This document shows, one piece after another, positions 9,173 to 17,777 of a stretch of 64,000 nucleotides of DNA. Each line of letters opens with the position of its first letter. Positions within the stretch are counted from its first letter, which is position 1. Both the position numbers and the translations under genes were made by a program. The notes beneath the pieces were generated by a model, which was not told where the DNA came from, ran no database searches, and saw only the letters and a list, made by a program, of their open reading frames with translations. Source of the DNA: Spirochaetaceae bacterium UBA5556 (GTDB lineage Bacteria; Spirochaetota; Spirochaetia; Treponematales; Rectinemataceae); contig DIMW01000011.1 of assembly GCA_002425765.1 (NCBI GenBank), positions 62,001 through 126,000 of the forward strand, written 5' to 3'.

Positions 9173-10295
9173 TAATACAGAAATGAAGAGCCGCCAGACA
9201 GGCGACCGTACACCGCACAAGAGCCGCGCCCGCCTCATCGCGGGGCTCGGCGCGTGCACCCTCCTCCTCGCTCTGCTCGACATCTCTGTCGGCTCGGTGC
9301 GCATTCCATTTGCCGAAGTCTGGAAAACCCTCATCGGACAAGCGTCACGCCAGGAATGGACGACAATCATTCATGTTTTCCGGCTGCCCAAAATGCTGAC
9401 CGCGATGCTGGCCGGAGCGAGTCTCTCTGTCGCGGGCCTCGTACTGCAGTCGATCTTCCGAAATCCGCTGGCGGCGCCGGATTCTCTCGGCATTGGCGCG
9501 GGCGCGTCGATCGGCGTGGCGGTGCTGATGTTCGCGGGTGGGGCTTTGGGAGCGCTGGGTGCCGGGGCGCAGGGTATCGGTACGCAGGGCAGCGCGATCC
9601 TCGGAAATCTGCCGCCGCTCGGATACACTCTGCTCGTCATCGCCGCGAGCATCGGCGCCGGAGTGGTGCTTCTCATCGTTCTCTTCATTTCGAGAAAATT
9701 CGAGCAGGTCGTGACGGTGCTCATCATGGGCCTGCTGGTCGGATACCTGACTTCGAGCATCGTGTCGCTGCTGGTCTACTTCGGTTCGCCGCAAAAAGTG
9801 CAGCTCTACCTTTCGTGGACCTATGGTTCATTTGGCGGTGTACGCACGAATGAACTGCCGTATCTGGCCGGAGCGACTCTTATCGGCCTCGTGCTCGTCG
9901 GAGGCGACATAAAGGCGCTCAACGCGTTCCTCATCGGCGAACGCTTCGCTTCGACGATCGGCATACGCGTGCGCGCTTCCCGGACGAGGCTGCTCATCGC
10001 GGCATCTATACTGGCCGGCAGCGTCACGGCCTTTTGTGGCCCGATCGCGTTTTTGGGAATCGCGGCGCCACACGCCGCGCGCCTTCTCTCGCGCAGCGCG
10101 GAGCACCGGATTCTCCTGCCGGTAACGGCGCTCTCGGGCATGTGTCTCGCCCTTCTCGCAGACATGCTTTCATCCATGCCCGGATACGGCGCCGTACTTC
10201 CCATCAATCCTCTGTTCGCGCTCATCGGTTCGCCGATCATCATCTCGATGTTCTTTCACAGAGACAGAGGTTCCCTTGCGGAGGAAACGGAATGA
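9165..10295 (+). CDS. btuC: Cobalamin-type ABC transporter permease (FecCD/BtuC family)
   Basis: A 376-residue integral membrane protein of the BtuC/FecCD family, which forms the ten-helix dimeric channel for corrinoids or siderophores. Recognisable blocks are LPKMLTAMLAGASLSVAGLVLQ near the N terminus, FRNPLAAPDSLGIGAGASIG, and FCGPIAFLGIAAPHAARLL in the cytoplasmic coupling region. A C-terminal NPLFALIGSPIIISMFF is also typical. The start overlaps the stop of btuF; ATG 9165 or the in-frame ATG 9183 could be used. A four-base overlap with the ATPase follows. It should import B12 across the inner membrane for cobalamin-dependent enzymes not present here. Confidence 0.92.
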   Translation: MNNNTEMKSRQTGDRTPHKSRARLIAGLGACTLLLALLDISVGSVRIPFAEVWKTLIGQASRQEWTTIIHVFRLPKMLTAMLAGASLSVAGLVLQSIFRNPLAAPDSLGIGAGASIGVAVLMFAGGALGALGAGAQGIGTQGSAILGNLPPLGYTLLVIAASIGAGVVLLIVLFISRKFEQVVTVLIMGLLVGYLTSSIVSLLVYFGSPQKVQLYLSWTYGSFGGVRTNELPYLAGATLIGLVLVGGDIKALNAFLIGERFASTIGIRVRASRTRLLIAASILAGSVTAFCGPIAFLGIAAPHAARLLSRSAEHRILLPVTALSGMCLALLADMLSSMPGYGAVLPINPLFALIGSPIIISMFFHRDRGSLAEETE

Positions 10296-11155
10296 GTCCG
10301 GAACGCGCGCCTCACCACACCGAACAGCGGCAATCTGCGCTTCCCCCCGTCGGGCCCAGCGCAAATCTTCCTGTAGTCGAAGCTTCTTCTCTTGAAATTG
10401 GCTGGAAACACGGCAGGAACCTCCAGATTCTTGCCCGGAACATCGATTTCCAGGTCGCCGTGGGTCGCCTGATTGCGCTTATCGGCCCGAATGGCGCCGG
10501 GAAATCGACGCTGCTGCGAACAATTGCGGGCCTGCAGGCCCCGTGCGGCGGCTCGCTCACCCTGTTCGGCAAAAATGTCTCCCTCATTTCGGTCGAAGAG
10601 CGGGCAAGCCTGCTCGCCTGTGTATTCAATGAAAGGATCGAGGGAGGCTATCTCACGGTATGGGAATTCGCGGCTTTTGGTCGCTACCCATACACGAACG
10701 CGCGCAACCGTCTGACCAATGAGGACAGGCGGCACATCGCCACGGCGCTCGCACTCGTTGGCATGGAACAGTTTGAGAAACGCACATTTTCGAGCTTGTC
10801 CGATGGCGAACGGCAAAAGGTGCAGATTGCGCGGGCCGTCGCGCAGAACACTTCTCTTTTGGTGTTCGACGAACCGACCGCGTTTCTGGACGCGCCGTCG
10901 CGCATTGAAATTTTCAGACTCGCCGAGCGCCTCGTACAGGAGGCGGGGAAGACCGTGCTGCTCTGTACGCACGAAGTCGATCTCGCGCTCAAAACCGCGG
11001 ACGAGCTCTGGGTGATCGACAGAGAGCATCGCTTCACCTCAGGCTCACCCTTTGTGGTAGCGCGCTCGGGGGCAATCGGAAAGGCCTTCGATCTGCCGAC
11101 CGTCGCCTTCGACGCCATAAGCGGAACATTCAGGGCGCGTGGGCCTCAGTGTTAA
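10292..11155 (+). CDS. btuD: Cobalamin-type ABC transporter ATPase
   Basis: A 287-residue ABC ATPase. Walker A is GPNGAGKST (about residues 65-73), the signature LSDGERQKVQIARA, Walker B LLVFDEPTAFLDAPS and the H-loop LLCTHEVDLA. The Q-loop position reads ACVFNERIEGG. It powers the BtuC-type permease encoded just before it. The start at ATG 10292 overlaps the permease stop by four bases (ATGA) and has GGAGG upstream. The open frame extends back to 10034 only as a shadow of btuC. The first 30 residues are a non-conserved extension. Its last codon overlaps the convergent adenosine-kinase-family gene by four bases. Confidence 0.92.
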   Translation: MSPERAPHHTEQRQSALPPVGPSANLPVVEASSLEIGWKHGRNLQILARNIDFQVAVGRLIALIGPNGAGKSTLLRTIAGLQAPCGGSLTLFGKNVSLISVEERASLLACVFNERIEGGYLTVWEFAAFGRYPYTNARNRLTNEDRRHIATALALVGMEQFEKRTFSSLSDGERQKVQIARAVAQNTSLLVFDEPTAFLDAPSRIEIFRLAERLVQEAGKTVLLCTHEVDLALKTADELWVIDREHRFTSGSPFVVARSGAIGKAFDLPTVAFDAISGTFRARGPQC

Positions 11156-11637
11156 AACTTGTAGCCGAACTTCCGGAGCATCGCCTTGCGCGCTGCCTTA
11201 TCGTCTTCGCCCTCGACGCCCCTCGGCGAAAAACCATCGACGACGCCGAGAATTCCCGCACCTTGCCCTGTCTCGGCGCGCACCACCTCCACCGGATTGG
11301 CCGTCGCGCAGAAAATCCGGCACGTCTCGGGGCTCGCCTTGATGCGGTCGAGTACATTGATGGGATAGGCCCCGGGCCCGAGCACTAAGTAGAATGTGTG
11401 TCCGGCGCCCACCGCGAGGGCCATCTTCCGGGCGACCTCCACCAGCGAGGAATCCGTGCCTTCGGTGCGCACAAGGCAGGGTCCCGAAGCCTCGTTGAAC
11501 GCGAGTCCGAATTTCACGCCGGGGACGGAGCACATCATGATTTCGGCGATATCCTCGACGGTCTTTATGAAGTGCGACTGCCCCACGACAATATTGCAAT
11601 TTTCCGGAAATTCGAGTTTTACCGTATCGACGGTCAT
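11152..11637 (-). CDS. Adenosine-specific kinase family protein (DUF355)
   Basis: A 161-residue compact protein matching the adenosine-specific kinase family (Pfam Adenosine_kin, PF04008), which is scattered in archaea and anaerobic bacteria. Typical blocks are NIVVGQSHFIKTVEDI, the block VPGVKFGLAFNEASG, then GAGHTFYLVLGPGAYPINVL and ILGVVDGFSPRGVE. The archaeal prototype was reported to phosphorylate adenosine, but the physiological role is poorly established. ATG 11637 is preceded by GGAGG. It is the last gene of a reverse-strand run beginning with glpK, 77 bases after the nitroreductase gene, and overlaps btuD tail to tail by four bases. Confidence 0.85.
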   Translation of the reverse strand: MTVDTVKLEFPENCNIVVGQSHFIKTVEDIAEIMMCSVPGVKFGLAFNEASGPCLVRTEGTDSSLVEVARKMALAVGAGHTFYLVLGPGAYPINVLDRIKASPETCRIFCATANPVEVVRAETGQGAGILGVVDGFSPRGVEGEDDKAARKAMLRKFGYKF

Positions 11638-11714
11638 ACAGGCGACCTCCTTTTCTGGTTTTGTCCACTTATACTATTAGATGTCTTCCAAGCCATAAGC
11701 GGCGCGGCCGGTAG

Positions 11715-12578
11715 TCAGGATGATTGAAGAGGCCATCCGACCGGTGCCACATAGAGCGCGAACATGTCCTCTCCATCGAGTCCGAGGTAGGCATCCAGTT
11801 TTTCCTGATCGTAGGCGCCGATCGCGCAGGTTCCCAGGCCGAGCGATTCGCACGCGAGATAGAGGTTCTGGCAGGAATGCCCCGCGTCCAGAGCCACAAG
11901 TTTATCGGCCGCCTTGCCGTAGCGCCACTCACTCCGATAGGGCACTGCGGCCCACATCACGACGCATGCCGCATCCCAGAACTGGCCGTTGAGGGCCTCG
12001 TTCAGCGCCTCCGAGTCATCGCCCTGCCGCTCGAGCACGAGCCGATGCTCCACGGGGAGGTAGCGGTAGAGGCCGACATTGAGCCCCCGTATTTTGTGGG
12101 CGAATATATAGATGTCGAGCGGGTGGCGCGCGCCGCCCGAAGGCGTGGTGCGGAACGAGAATTTACCGCGGTTTTCCTTGACGCCTTCGATGGCCCAGAG
12201 CAGATAGGAGAGTTCTCCGAGGGCAAGAGGGTCGGCACTGTATTTTCGGCGCGACTTGCGGCTGTGGAGCAGGCCGTAGAGCACGGCGGCGCGCGCGAGC
12301 CCGGAAGATTCGGTCCCCGTCTCGGCAGGAGAAGGTGCGCCGGGACCCTCTGAGGATGGAGGTCCTTCCTCATTTTCGCTTGCGCGCGATACCGCATCGG
12401 CGGCTTCCCCCCTGAACAGTGAATCCGGCGGTGGCAGATCGATGATACAGTCTTCCGGCGCAGGCGGCTCTTCCTGGAGCGGAACCGGGATACCCTTCGA
12501 CTGGTCGGACTGACCGCCTTTTACCAGGTGCCAGTTTGATTTGAGAAACCATCGTCCTTCGAAACGCTCATACTGCAT
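11715..12578 (-). CDS. SagB-type nitroreductase-family dehydrogenase
   Basis: A 287-residue flavoprotein of the nitroreductase superfamily, SagB-type subgroup. The N terminus has the typical FLKSNWHLVKGGQSDQSKG stretch, then a low-complexity linker (about 30-85). The FMN domain has SRKSRRKYSADPLALGELSYLLWA, TTPSGGARHPLDIYIFA and AGHSCQNLYLACESLGLGTC. SagB-type enzymes oxidise azolines in peptide natural products, but many stand-alone members have unknown substrates. No cyclodehydratase or precursor peptide is visible here, so a general oxidoreductase role is more likely. The start at ATG 12578 has GGGAG eight bases upstream and lies one base after the upstream gene. Confidence 0.85.
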   Translation of the reverse strand: MQYERFEGRWFLKSNWHLVKGGQSDQSKGIPVPLQEEPPAPEDCIIDLPPPDSLFRGEAADAVSRASENEEGPPSSEGPGAPSPAETGTESSGLARAAVLYGLLHSRKSRRKYSADPLALGELSYLLWAIEGVKENRGKFSFRTTPSGGARHPLDIYIFAHKIRGLNVGLYRYLPVEHRLVLERQGDDSEALNEALNGQFWDAACVVMWAAVPYRSEWRYGKAADKLVALDAGHSCQNLYLACESLGLGTCAIGAYDQEKLDAYLGLDGEDMFALYVAPVGWPLQSS

Positions 12579-12579
12579 A

Positions 12580-13041
12580 TCAGACTCCCAATTTACCTTT
12601 TTCACGCAATATTTTCTCGGCCTCTTCGACGGCCCTGGCGATCATCGGATTGCACACCGAATCGGCCAAGTGTCTCGTACTCACCATATCGCGCCCTTCC
12701 TGCGTCCAGAGGTCCGCGCCATCGAGCAGCGCCCTGCACTCGATCGTGCCCTTGTACGACGTTAGTCTTTCGATGTAGTCCGCGACGACGCCGTAGAGCG
12801 CGAGTTTAGTTTCCTGATCGGCCGATTCCGAAGCCCCGAGGGCGAGCGAAAGGGCCATAATTCCCCCGGTCACGGCGCCGCACGAAAGCCCCATGCGCCC
12901 TATGCCGCCACCGAACCCTCCCGCGAGGCGGTGCGCTTTCTGTGCGTCCATTCCCAGATCGTGCGCGAGCACGGTAAAGACTGCCTGCGAACAGGCAGAA
13001 CCGGCGGTATGCATTGCGACGGCGTGTTCTTTTCGGGTCAT
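12580..13041 (-). CDS. C_GCAxxG_C_C family redox protein
   Basis: A 153-residue protein with the family pattern of spaced cysteines: SACSQAVF near residue 17, MGLSCGAVTGGIMAL near residue 52, a C in IECRALL and VCNPMI near the C terminus. These proteins are usually small, cytoplasmic and thought to bind a metal or act in redox chemistry, with no firmly assigned reaction. The start at ATG 13041 has GGAGAA upstream; a TTG at 13056 is also in frame but poorly placed. It sits between glpK (11 bases upstream) and the nitroreductase (one base downstream), so it is translationally coupled in that operon. Confidence 0.85.
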   Translation of the reverse strand: MTRKEHAVAMHTAGSACSQAVFTVLAHDLGMDAQKAHRLAGGFGGGIGRMGLSCGAVTGGIMALSLALGASESADQETKLALYGVVADYIERLTSYKGTIECRALLDGADLWTQEGRDMVSTRHLADSVCNPMIARAVEEAEKILREKGKLGV

Positions 13042-13052
13042 ACATTTCTCCT

Positions 13053-14579
13053 TCAAACCGGAGCCCGGTTGATCGGGCTCGCAAGGCCTTCTCTGAAAGT
13101 CCGCGCGGTCGCTATGGCCTTGCGCCAGCCAGCGACAAGCCCGGCACGCACGTCCCCGGACATCCGTGGGACGAATTCTCTCCGCATGCGCCAGTTCTTG
13201 CGCACGTCATCGAGACTTTCCCAATAGCCCACCGCGAGCCCCGCGAGGTAGGCGGCGCCGAGCGCCGTCGTCTCGCTCACCTCGGGCAAAATGACGCGCG
13301 CACTCGTGATGTCCGCCTGGAACTGCATGAGGAATGAGTTCTGCGAAGCCCCTCCGTCAGCCTTGATGCAGGAGAGCTCTCTTCCCGAATCCTTCTCCAT
13401 CGCCTCGAAAAGGTCCATCGACTGATAGGCGATCGCCTCGAGCGCGGCGCGCACGAAGTGAGCCTTCGAGGTGCCGCGCGTGAGTCCCACCACCGTGCCG
13501 CGCGCTTCGGAATCCCAGTAGGGCGCCCCAAGACCGACAAAGGCCGGCACGATGTACACGCCCTGGCTGTCCTCGACCGAGCGCGCGAGCTGTTCGCTCG
13601 CCGCGGAATCCGCGAGCAGTCCCATCTGGTCGCGCATCCACTGGATCACCGCTCCCGCGATGAACACCGAACCTTCGAGCGCGTACGTGTAGCCTTTGCC
13701 GAGGTCCCACGCCACCGTCGCGAGCAGATTATGCTTCGATTCGACCGGGAAAGGTCCCGTATTCATCAGCGTGAAACATCCCGTGCCATACGTATTTTTC
13801 ACGTCACCCGGCTCGAAGCACGCGTGGCCGAACAGCGCCGCCTGCTGATCGCCCGCGACACCCGATACCGGAATCTCGGCACCGAAGAGTTCCTTTCTGA
13901 CCAGGCCAAAGAAACCCGAGGACGGTTTGACCTCGGGCAGAATCCGGGCCGGCACCTCAAGCGTACGCAGAAGCTCGTCGTCCCAGCGGCGCTCGTGAAT
14001 ATTGAAAAGCATGGTCCGGCTCGCGTTGGAAGGATCCGTCGCGTGAATGCCGGTCAGTTTATAGATAAGCCAAGAATCGATGGTGCCGAACATGAGCTCA
14101 CCCCGCTCGGCGCGAGCCCTCAATTCCGGATGTTCGCGGAACAGCCATGTGAGCTTGGTTCCCGAAAAATAGGCGTCGAGCACGAGGCCCGTCTTTTCGC
14201 GGATACTTGCCCCGGCGCCGAGCGCGCGCAGCTCGTCGCAGATCCCGCTCGAGCGGCGACACTGCCAGACGATCGCGTTGTAGACGGGTTTGCCTGTCGC
14301 GCGCTCCCAGACAACCGTGGTCTCTCTCTGATTTGTGATACCGATCGCCGCGATCTGCGCAGGTTCGATCTGGGCGGCCTCGACGGCGCCGCGCGCCGCG
14401 TCGAGCTGTGTCTGCCATATCTCCTCCGCGTCGTGCTCGACCCAGCCAGGTTTGGGGAAAATCTGCCGGAACGGAATCTGCTTTACACCGATGATGATGC
14501 CATCGTGGTTGAACAGAATGGCCCGGGAAGTCGTCGTACCCTGATCCAGGGCGAGAATATAGGTTGGTCTACGGTCCAT
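13053..14579 (-). CDS. glpK: Glycerol kinase GlpK
   Basis: GlpK phosphorylates glycerol to glycerol 3-phosphate in the cytoplasm. The 508-residue protein matches the FGGY-kinase family: ILALDQGTTTSRAILF at the N terminus, the block IGITNQRETTVVWERATGKP, and GTIDSWLIYKLTG. It also has SGVAGDQQAALFG, GTGCFTLMNTG and LKADGGAS-type CIKADGGASQNSFLMQFQ. Length is normal. The start was set at ATG 14579 (family start MDRRPTYILALDQG); the frame continues 24 codons upstream through the intergenic terminator. No glycerol facilitator or glycerol 3-phosphate dehydrogenase lies next to it; instead it leads an unusual run with redox proteins. Confidence 0.95.
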   Translation of the reverse strand: MDRRPTYILALDQGTTTSRAILFNHDGIIIGVKQIPFRQIFPKPGWVEHDAEEIWQTQLDAARGAVEAAQIEPAQIAAIGITNQRETTVVWERATGKPVYNAIVWQCRRSSGICDELRALGAGASIREKTGLVLDAYFSGTKLTWLFREHPELRARAERGELMFGTIDSWLIYKLTGIHATDPSNASRTMLFNIHERRWDDELLRTLEVPARILPEVKPSSGFFGLVRKELFGAEIPVSGVAGDQQAALFGHACFEPGDVKNTYGTGCFTLMNTGPFPVESKHNLLATVAWDLGKGYTYALEGSVFIAGAVIQWMRDQMGLLADSAASEQLARSVEDSQGVYIVPAFVGLGAPYWDSEARGTVVGLTRGTSKAHFVRAALEAIAYQSMDLFEAMEKDSGRELSCIKADGGASQNSFLMQFQADITSARVILPEVSETTALGAAYLAGLAVGYWESLDDVRKNWRMRREFVPRMSGDVRAGLVAGWRKAIATARTFREGLASPINRAPV

Positions 14580-14630
14580 GCGGCTATTATAGCGTATTTT
14601 GTTGCCTGCGGGAGAGGGCTTCTCTGTGAC

Positions 14631-14666
14631 AAAAAAATGCCGCCAGGTCACCTGCGGCCTGGCGGC
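14631..14666 (-). terminator. Intrinsic terminator after the lipoprotein gene
   Basis: Nine-base perfect arms GCCGCCAGG / CCTGGCGGC at 14639-14666 enclose a ten-base loop. On the reverse strand the stem is followed by seven T residues (A-run 14631-14637). It lies 24 bases past the stop of the lipoprotein gene and before glpK, so it should separate the two transcripts. Confidence 0.85.
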
Positions 14667-14690
14667 GTTCTCTTTCAGAATTACGCTGAA

Positions 14691-15482
14691 TCAATAGAAA
14701 GTTATGCCCACCGTTCCACTGCTGTTTTCGTATTTGACTTCGCCGGTCGAAGTCTCCTTTGGAGAAATGAGACACACATAATACATATCGTACGCCGTGG
14801 TCTCGAATTGGGCACTCTCTTCCGCGCCGGAACCGGAAATGCCGCTCAGCGGCTTCCCATCCGGGCCGAATATGTAGGCATCGAGATCGCCTGAATCGGT
14901 CTTCAGCGTCACCGTGGCGATCGTGCCCGGAGCCTCGAACGAGTACCACTTCTCGCCATACTGGCTGAGTTTAGTTTGAGCCGAATACTCTTCCTTTACG
15001 AGTGAAACAGGGTCGGAGGGATACAGCACGATAGAGAGATCGACTGAGCCGCCCGCCGGTACCTTAAATGCCTCTTCGGTCTGGCCGGCGACGACAACCT
15101 CGGTGCTGGAGACCGCATTGTTGAATACGGAAACGATCAGCCGATCGTACGTGCCTGCGAGCACCGAGATGCTTCCGGTGATGGTGTTCGTGGCCTCATC
15201 ATAGCTCGTACTGCCGAGGTTCACCGCCTGGACAAACGCACCACCCTGATACAGGTCCACCTCAATGGCGTCCACATACGCGAATGCCTTCGAGGGCGCT
15301 CCTTTTGATACAGAACCCTGACTCGCGACGATATAAGGATTCACTCTCGGAATGGAGATCGTGACCGTTCCTTTGTCCGACGCCGAACCGCTCTTGGACG
15401 TATCGGTCGAAAGTTCACATGAACTGAGCGCCAGCGCCCCCACCGCAAGAATGGCAAACAGCTTGATCAACTTTAATTTCAT
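14691..15482 (-). CDS. Lipoprotein with C-terminal PPC-like domain
   Basis: A 263-residue exported lipoprotein. The signal sequence KLIKLFAILAVGALALSSC ends in the lipobox LSSC at about residue 21, followed by a serine-rich linker. The middle part (about 40-150) is a beta-rich segment resembling surface-exposed DUF4397-like or Ig-like modules. The last 100 residues (GEKWYSFEAPGTIATVTLKT, GDLDAYIFGPDGKP) resemble bacterial pre-peptidase C-terminal domains. No enzymatic motif is seen. The start at ATG 15482 is supported by GGAGG and the signal peptide. It has its own promoter and terminator and is therefore a single-gene unit. Function unknown. Confidence 0.75.
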   Translation of the reverse strand: MKLKLIKLFAILAVGALALSSCELSTDTSKSGSASDKGTVTISIPRVNPYIVASQGSVSKGAPSKAFAYVDAIEVDLYQGGAFVQAVNLGSTSYDEATNTITGSISVLAGTYDRLIVSVFNNAVSSTEVVVAGQTEEAFKVPAGGSVDLSIVLYPSDPVSLVKEEYSAQTKLSQYGEKWYSFEAPGTIATVTLKTDSGDLDAYIFGPDGKPLSGISGSGAEESAQFETTAYDMYYVCLISPKETSTGEVKYENSSGTVGITFY

Positions 15483-15573
15483 ATACTTTTTCCTCCATGA
15501 AGCAGACGGGGAGAAAATAAAACCAAGGAGCACATACTTTTTTCTGCTCAAACAAGCATATATTTCCTTATTT

Positions 15574-15603
15574 AGTATAAGGTGACAATTCCGCAGATGT
15601 CAA
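15574..15603 (-). promoter_or_regulatory. Sigma-70-like promoter for the lipoprotein gene
   Basis: On the reverse strand, a perfect TTGACA (15598-15603) is followed after 18 bases by TATACT (15574-15579). The transcript would start near 15567 and have an 85-base leader before ATG 15482. Confidence 0.65.
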
Positions 15604-15750
15604 TAGAGAATGGAGATTTTTGTAGAATTTGATATTTGTTGTCTCAAATTATATGGTTGCTATGTACTCTATTCCAAAAAACCGGTTATAATCGAATATA
15701 TTATGTCAATCAAAAAAGTCAGACATTACGTGTCAAGAGAATTTGCTGCG

Positions 15751-16725
15751 ATGAATAAACCCCTGTTCGCGATCGCTTTTTTTTCATTGATCCTGCTCCT
15801 TACAGGCTGTCAGACCGTTCCCAGGCCAGCGGATCAGTTGCCCACGGCGCAGAAGCCATTTCCCGCCTCCCCACCCGCGACGCCGGATCAGGAGAATGAT
15901 TCGTCCATGGCTGAAGCACCTTCGTATCTCGATTCCACCCGCTGGTGGGACCAGGGCAGACAGGACCCTGTACGCGAACTGGTCGTCGAAACACCAGAAC
16001 AGCTTGTGGCTCGTGTTCCAAAGCGCAGCAACCCAAAAATTGTTATTCTCCAGTACCACAATGTTGTCTTTGGCCGGACCGGCGGCGAATACAACCGTGA
16101 TCTCTACAATTTCGAGCACGACCTGGTATTCCTCAGAAATCGGACACAGATCATTGGCATCGATGACCTGCCGTACCTCAAGTCGGGCGAAAAAAAACTC
16201 ACGACCGACGCATCCATTCTCACGTTCGACGACGGAGACCTCTCGATATACGGTGTCGTTTTTCCTCTCCTGAAAAAATACGACATAAAGGCGACATTCT
16301 TCATCATCACCGATTTCGTTGGGACTGTGGGATATGTGAATTGGGAACAGCTGAAAGAGATGTCCGATTATCGCAACGCCGGTGGCGAGCAACTTTTCTC
16401 GATCGGTTCGCACTCGCTGGACCACAGGCGGTTCGACGAAATCCCTGCCGCGCAGATTCCGCATGAACTGGCCGAATCCAAATTCATCATCGAAAACAAC
16501 ATCGGCACACCTGTCTGGTATTTCGCGCTGCCTTTCGGCGCCGGCGCGGGCCGCAAGGAAATCATAGACGCCGCAAAAAATTCTGGCTATAGAGGAATCC
16601 GCACCTCAAGAAAAGGCGTAATGCAGCCAGGCTCCATCGATCCCTACGATCTTCCCGTATTCTATATGTCAAACGAGCGGGCGGACATTCTCGCGCAACA
16701 GATTTACTCTCTGCTTGGAAGATAG
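15751..16725 (+). CDS. Polysaccharide deacetylase family lipoprotein
   Basis: A 324-residue NodB-homology (CE4) protein with an N-terminal lipoprotein signal whose lipobox is LLTGC at about residue 20, followed by a proline-rich linker. The catalytic domain has ILTFDDGDLSIY (the TFDDG motif with the catalytic Asp and metal-binding Asp) and IGSHSLDHRRFDE (the metal-binding HxxxH). FALPFGAGAGRKEI forms the substrate-groove arginine region. Such enzymes N-deacetylate peptidoglycan or surface glycans; the substrate here is unknown. ATG 15751 was chosen because it gives the signal peptide; ATG 15703 is also in frame. A TATAAT hexamer lies at 15687-15692. Its 3' end overlaps the convergent SpoU gene by 22 bases. 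Confidence 0.85.
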   Translation: MNKPLFAIAFFSLILLLTGCQTVPRPADQLPTAQKPFPASPPATPDQENDSSMAEAPSYLDSTRWWDQGRQDPVRELVVETPEQLVARVPKRSNPKIVILQYHNVVFGRTGGEYNRDLYNFEHDLVFLRNRTQIIGIDDLPYLKSGEKKLTTDASILTFDDGDLSIYGVVFPLLKKYDIKATFFIITDFVGTVGYVNWEQLKEMSDYRNAGGEQLFSIGSHSLDHRRFDEIPAAQIPHELAESKFIIENNIGTPVWYFALPFGAGAGRKEIIDAAKNSGYRGIRTSRKGVMQPGSIDPYDLPVFYMSNERADILAQQIYSLLGR

Positions 16726-17777
16726 GGGAGAGACAGTAGTGCATACATCAAAATCCCTCCGGCCACCGCGACGTTGAGCGAATCGACCCCGCGCGCCATG
16801 GGAATGCGGACTTCATCAGTGCAGAGGTCGAGGACTTCGGTCGGCAGGCCATACCCTTCGTTGCCAAGGATAAGGATGAGGGGGCCTGATCGCCCACGGA
16901 GGTGAAGGCCCAGCTCTTCAATGGTCAGAGCCTTTTCGGTAAGCGCGGCGGCCACGAGTCGCGCACCGTTTCGATTGAGGGATTCGAGCGCGCCGAGGTT
17001 CACGCTCCAGAGCGGTATGCTGAAGACGTTCCCCATGGACACGCGGACGGTCTTGCGGTAATAAGGGTTCGCGCAACCCGGCCCCAGAAGGACGCCCACG
17101 ACACCGAGGCCGGCGGCGGTTCGCAGGAGCGCGCCGAGGTTGGAAGGGTCGGTGACGTCCCAGAGGCAGAGAAACACTTCGCGAAGCGCCGCGTATGCAG
17201 CCGCATTCTTAAACGGAACGATCCGGGGCATGTCCGAGACCGCGATCGCGCCCCGGTGGAACTTAAATTCGACGAGGGCACAGAGCGCCTCATGGCTCAT
17301 GACGCGCACGGGGAAGGCAGGGGGGAAGACCGACGGCACAGCGACCTGTGACGCGGCATCCTCTCGCGGCGCCGCGGCGTCAGGTGCGCTCGCGACTTTC
17401 CCGTCCAAACCGCTGCCAGGCCTTGGAACGGCCCTTCCGGGCCGGTGCCGCCAGTATTCTTCTTCGGCTTCCGTGCACACGAGAAAGCGCGGCACGATAC
17501 CCGCGTCGAGCGCTCTTTCGATGGCGATGCGCCCTTCCAGCACCATGAGTCCCTGTGCGGCCAGGTTTTTCCCCTTCAGTTTTGTGAGGAGCCCGAGATC
17601 GGGCTCGGCGAGAATAACCTCACTCCCAGAGGCCGCATTGCCTTCGGAAGTGCCGGGCCGTCCGGGCGCGGCGCCCTGGCTGGGCTCGGCAGAGAGGTTA
17701 GGCACCGCGGCATCAGGGTCGCGGCCCGCGTCCGCGCTCAAATGTTCCCGCCGCGCCCCGCCGTCCGATTCACTCAA
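16704..17777 (-). CDS. SpoU/TrmH-family RNA 2'-O-ribose methyltransferase
   Basis: A 357-residue SPOUT methyltransferase. The catalytic domain (about 195-355) has the three family motifs: DPSNLGALLRTAAGLG, the block VRVSMGNVFSIPLW, and ILGNEGYGLPTEVL with IPMARGVDSLNVAVA. It should form the knotted SAM-binding dimer and methylate rRNA or tRNA; the target nucleotide cannot be told. An N-terminal substrate-binding region (LKGKNLAAQGLMVLEGRIAI) is preceded by a 55-residue disordered extension and interrupted by an Ala/Pro-rich insertion at about 110-155. The start is a TTG at 17777 behind GGTGGAG, overlapping the pyruvate kinase stop by eight bases, so translation is probably coupled. Confidence 0.85.
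   Translation of the reverse strand: MSESDGGARREHLSADAGRDPDAAVPNLSAEPSQGAAPGRPGTSEGNAASGSEVILAEPDLGLLTKLKGKNLAAQGLMVLEGRIAIERALDAGIVPRFLVCTEAEEEYWRHRPGRAVPRPGSGLDGKVASAPDAAAPREDAASQVAVPSVFPPAFPVRVMSHEALCALVEFKFHRGAIAVSDMPRIVPFKNAAAYAALREVFLCLWDVTDPSNLGALLRTAAGLGVVGVLLGPGCANPYYRKTVRVSMGNVFSIPLWSVNLGALESLNRNGARLVAAALTEKALTIEELGLHLRGRSGPLILILGNEGYGLPTEVLDLCTDEVRIPMARGVDSLNVAVAGGILMYALLSLPYLPSRE

Noticed and set aside
11715..12578. Peptide natural-product cluster from the SagB-type gene
   Set aside because: No cyclodehydratase, precursor peptide or exporter is near; neighbours are glpK and small redox proteins.
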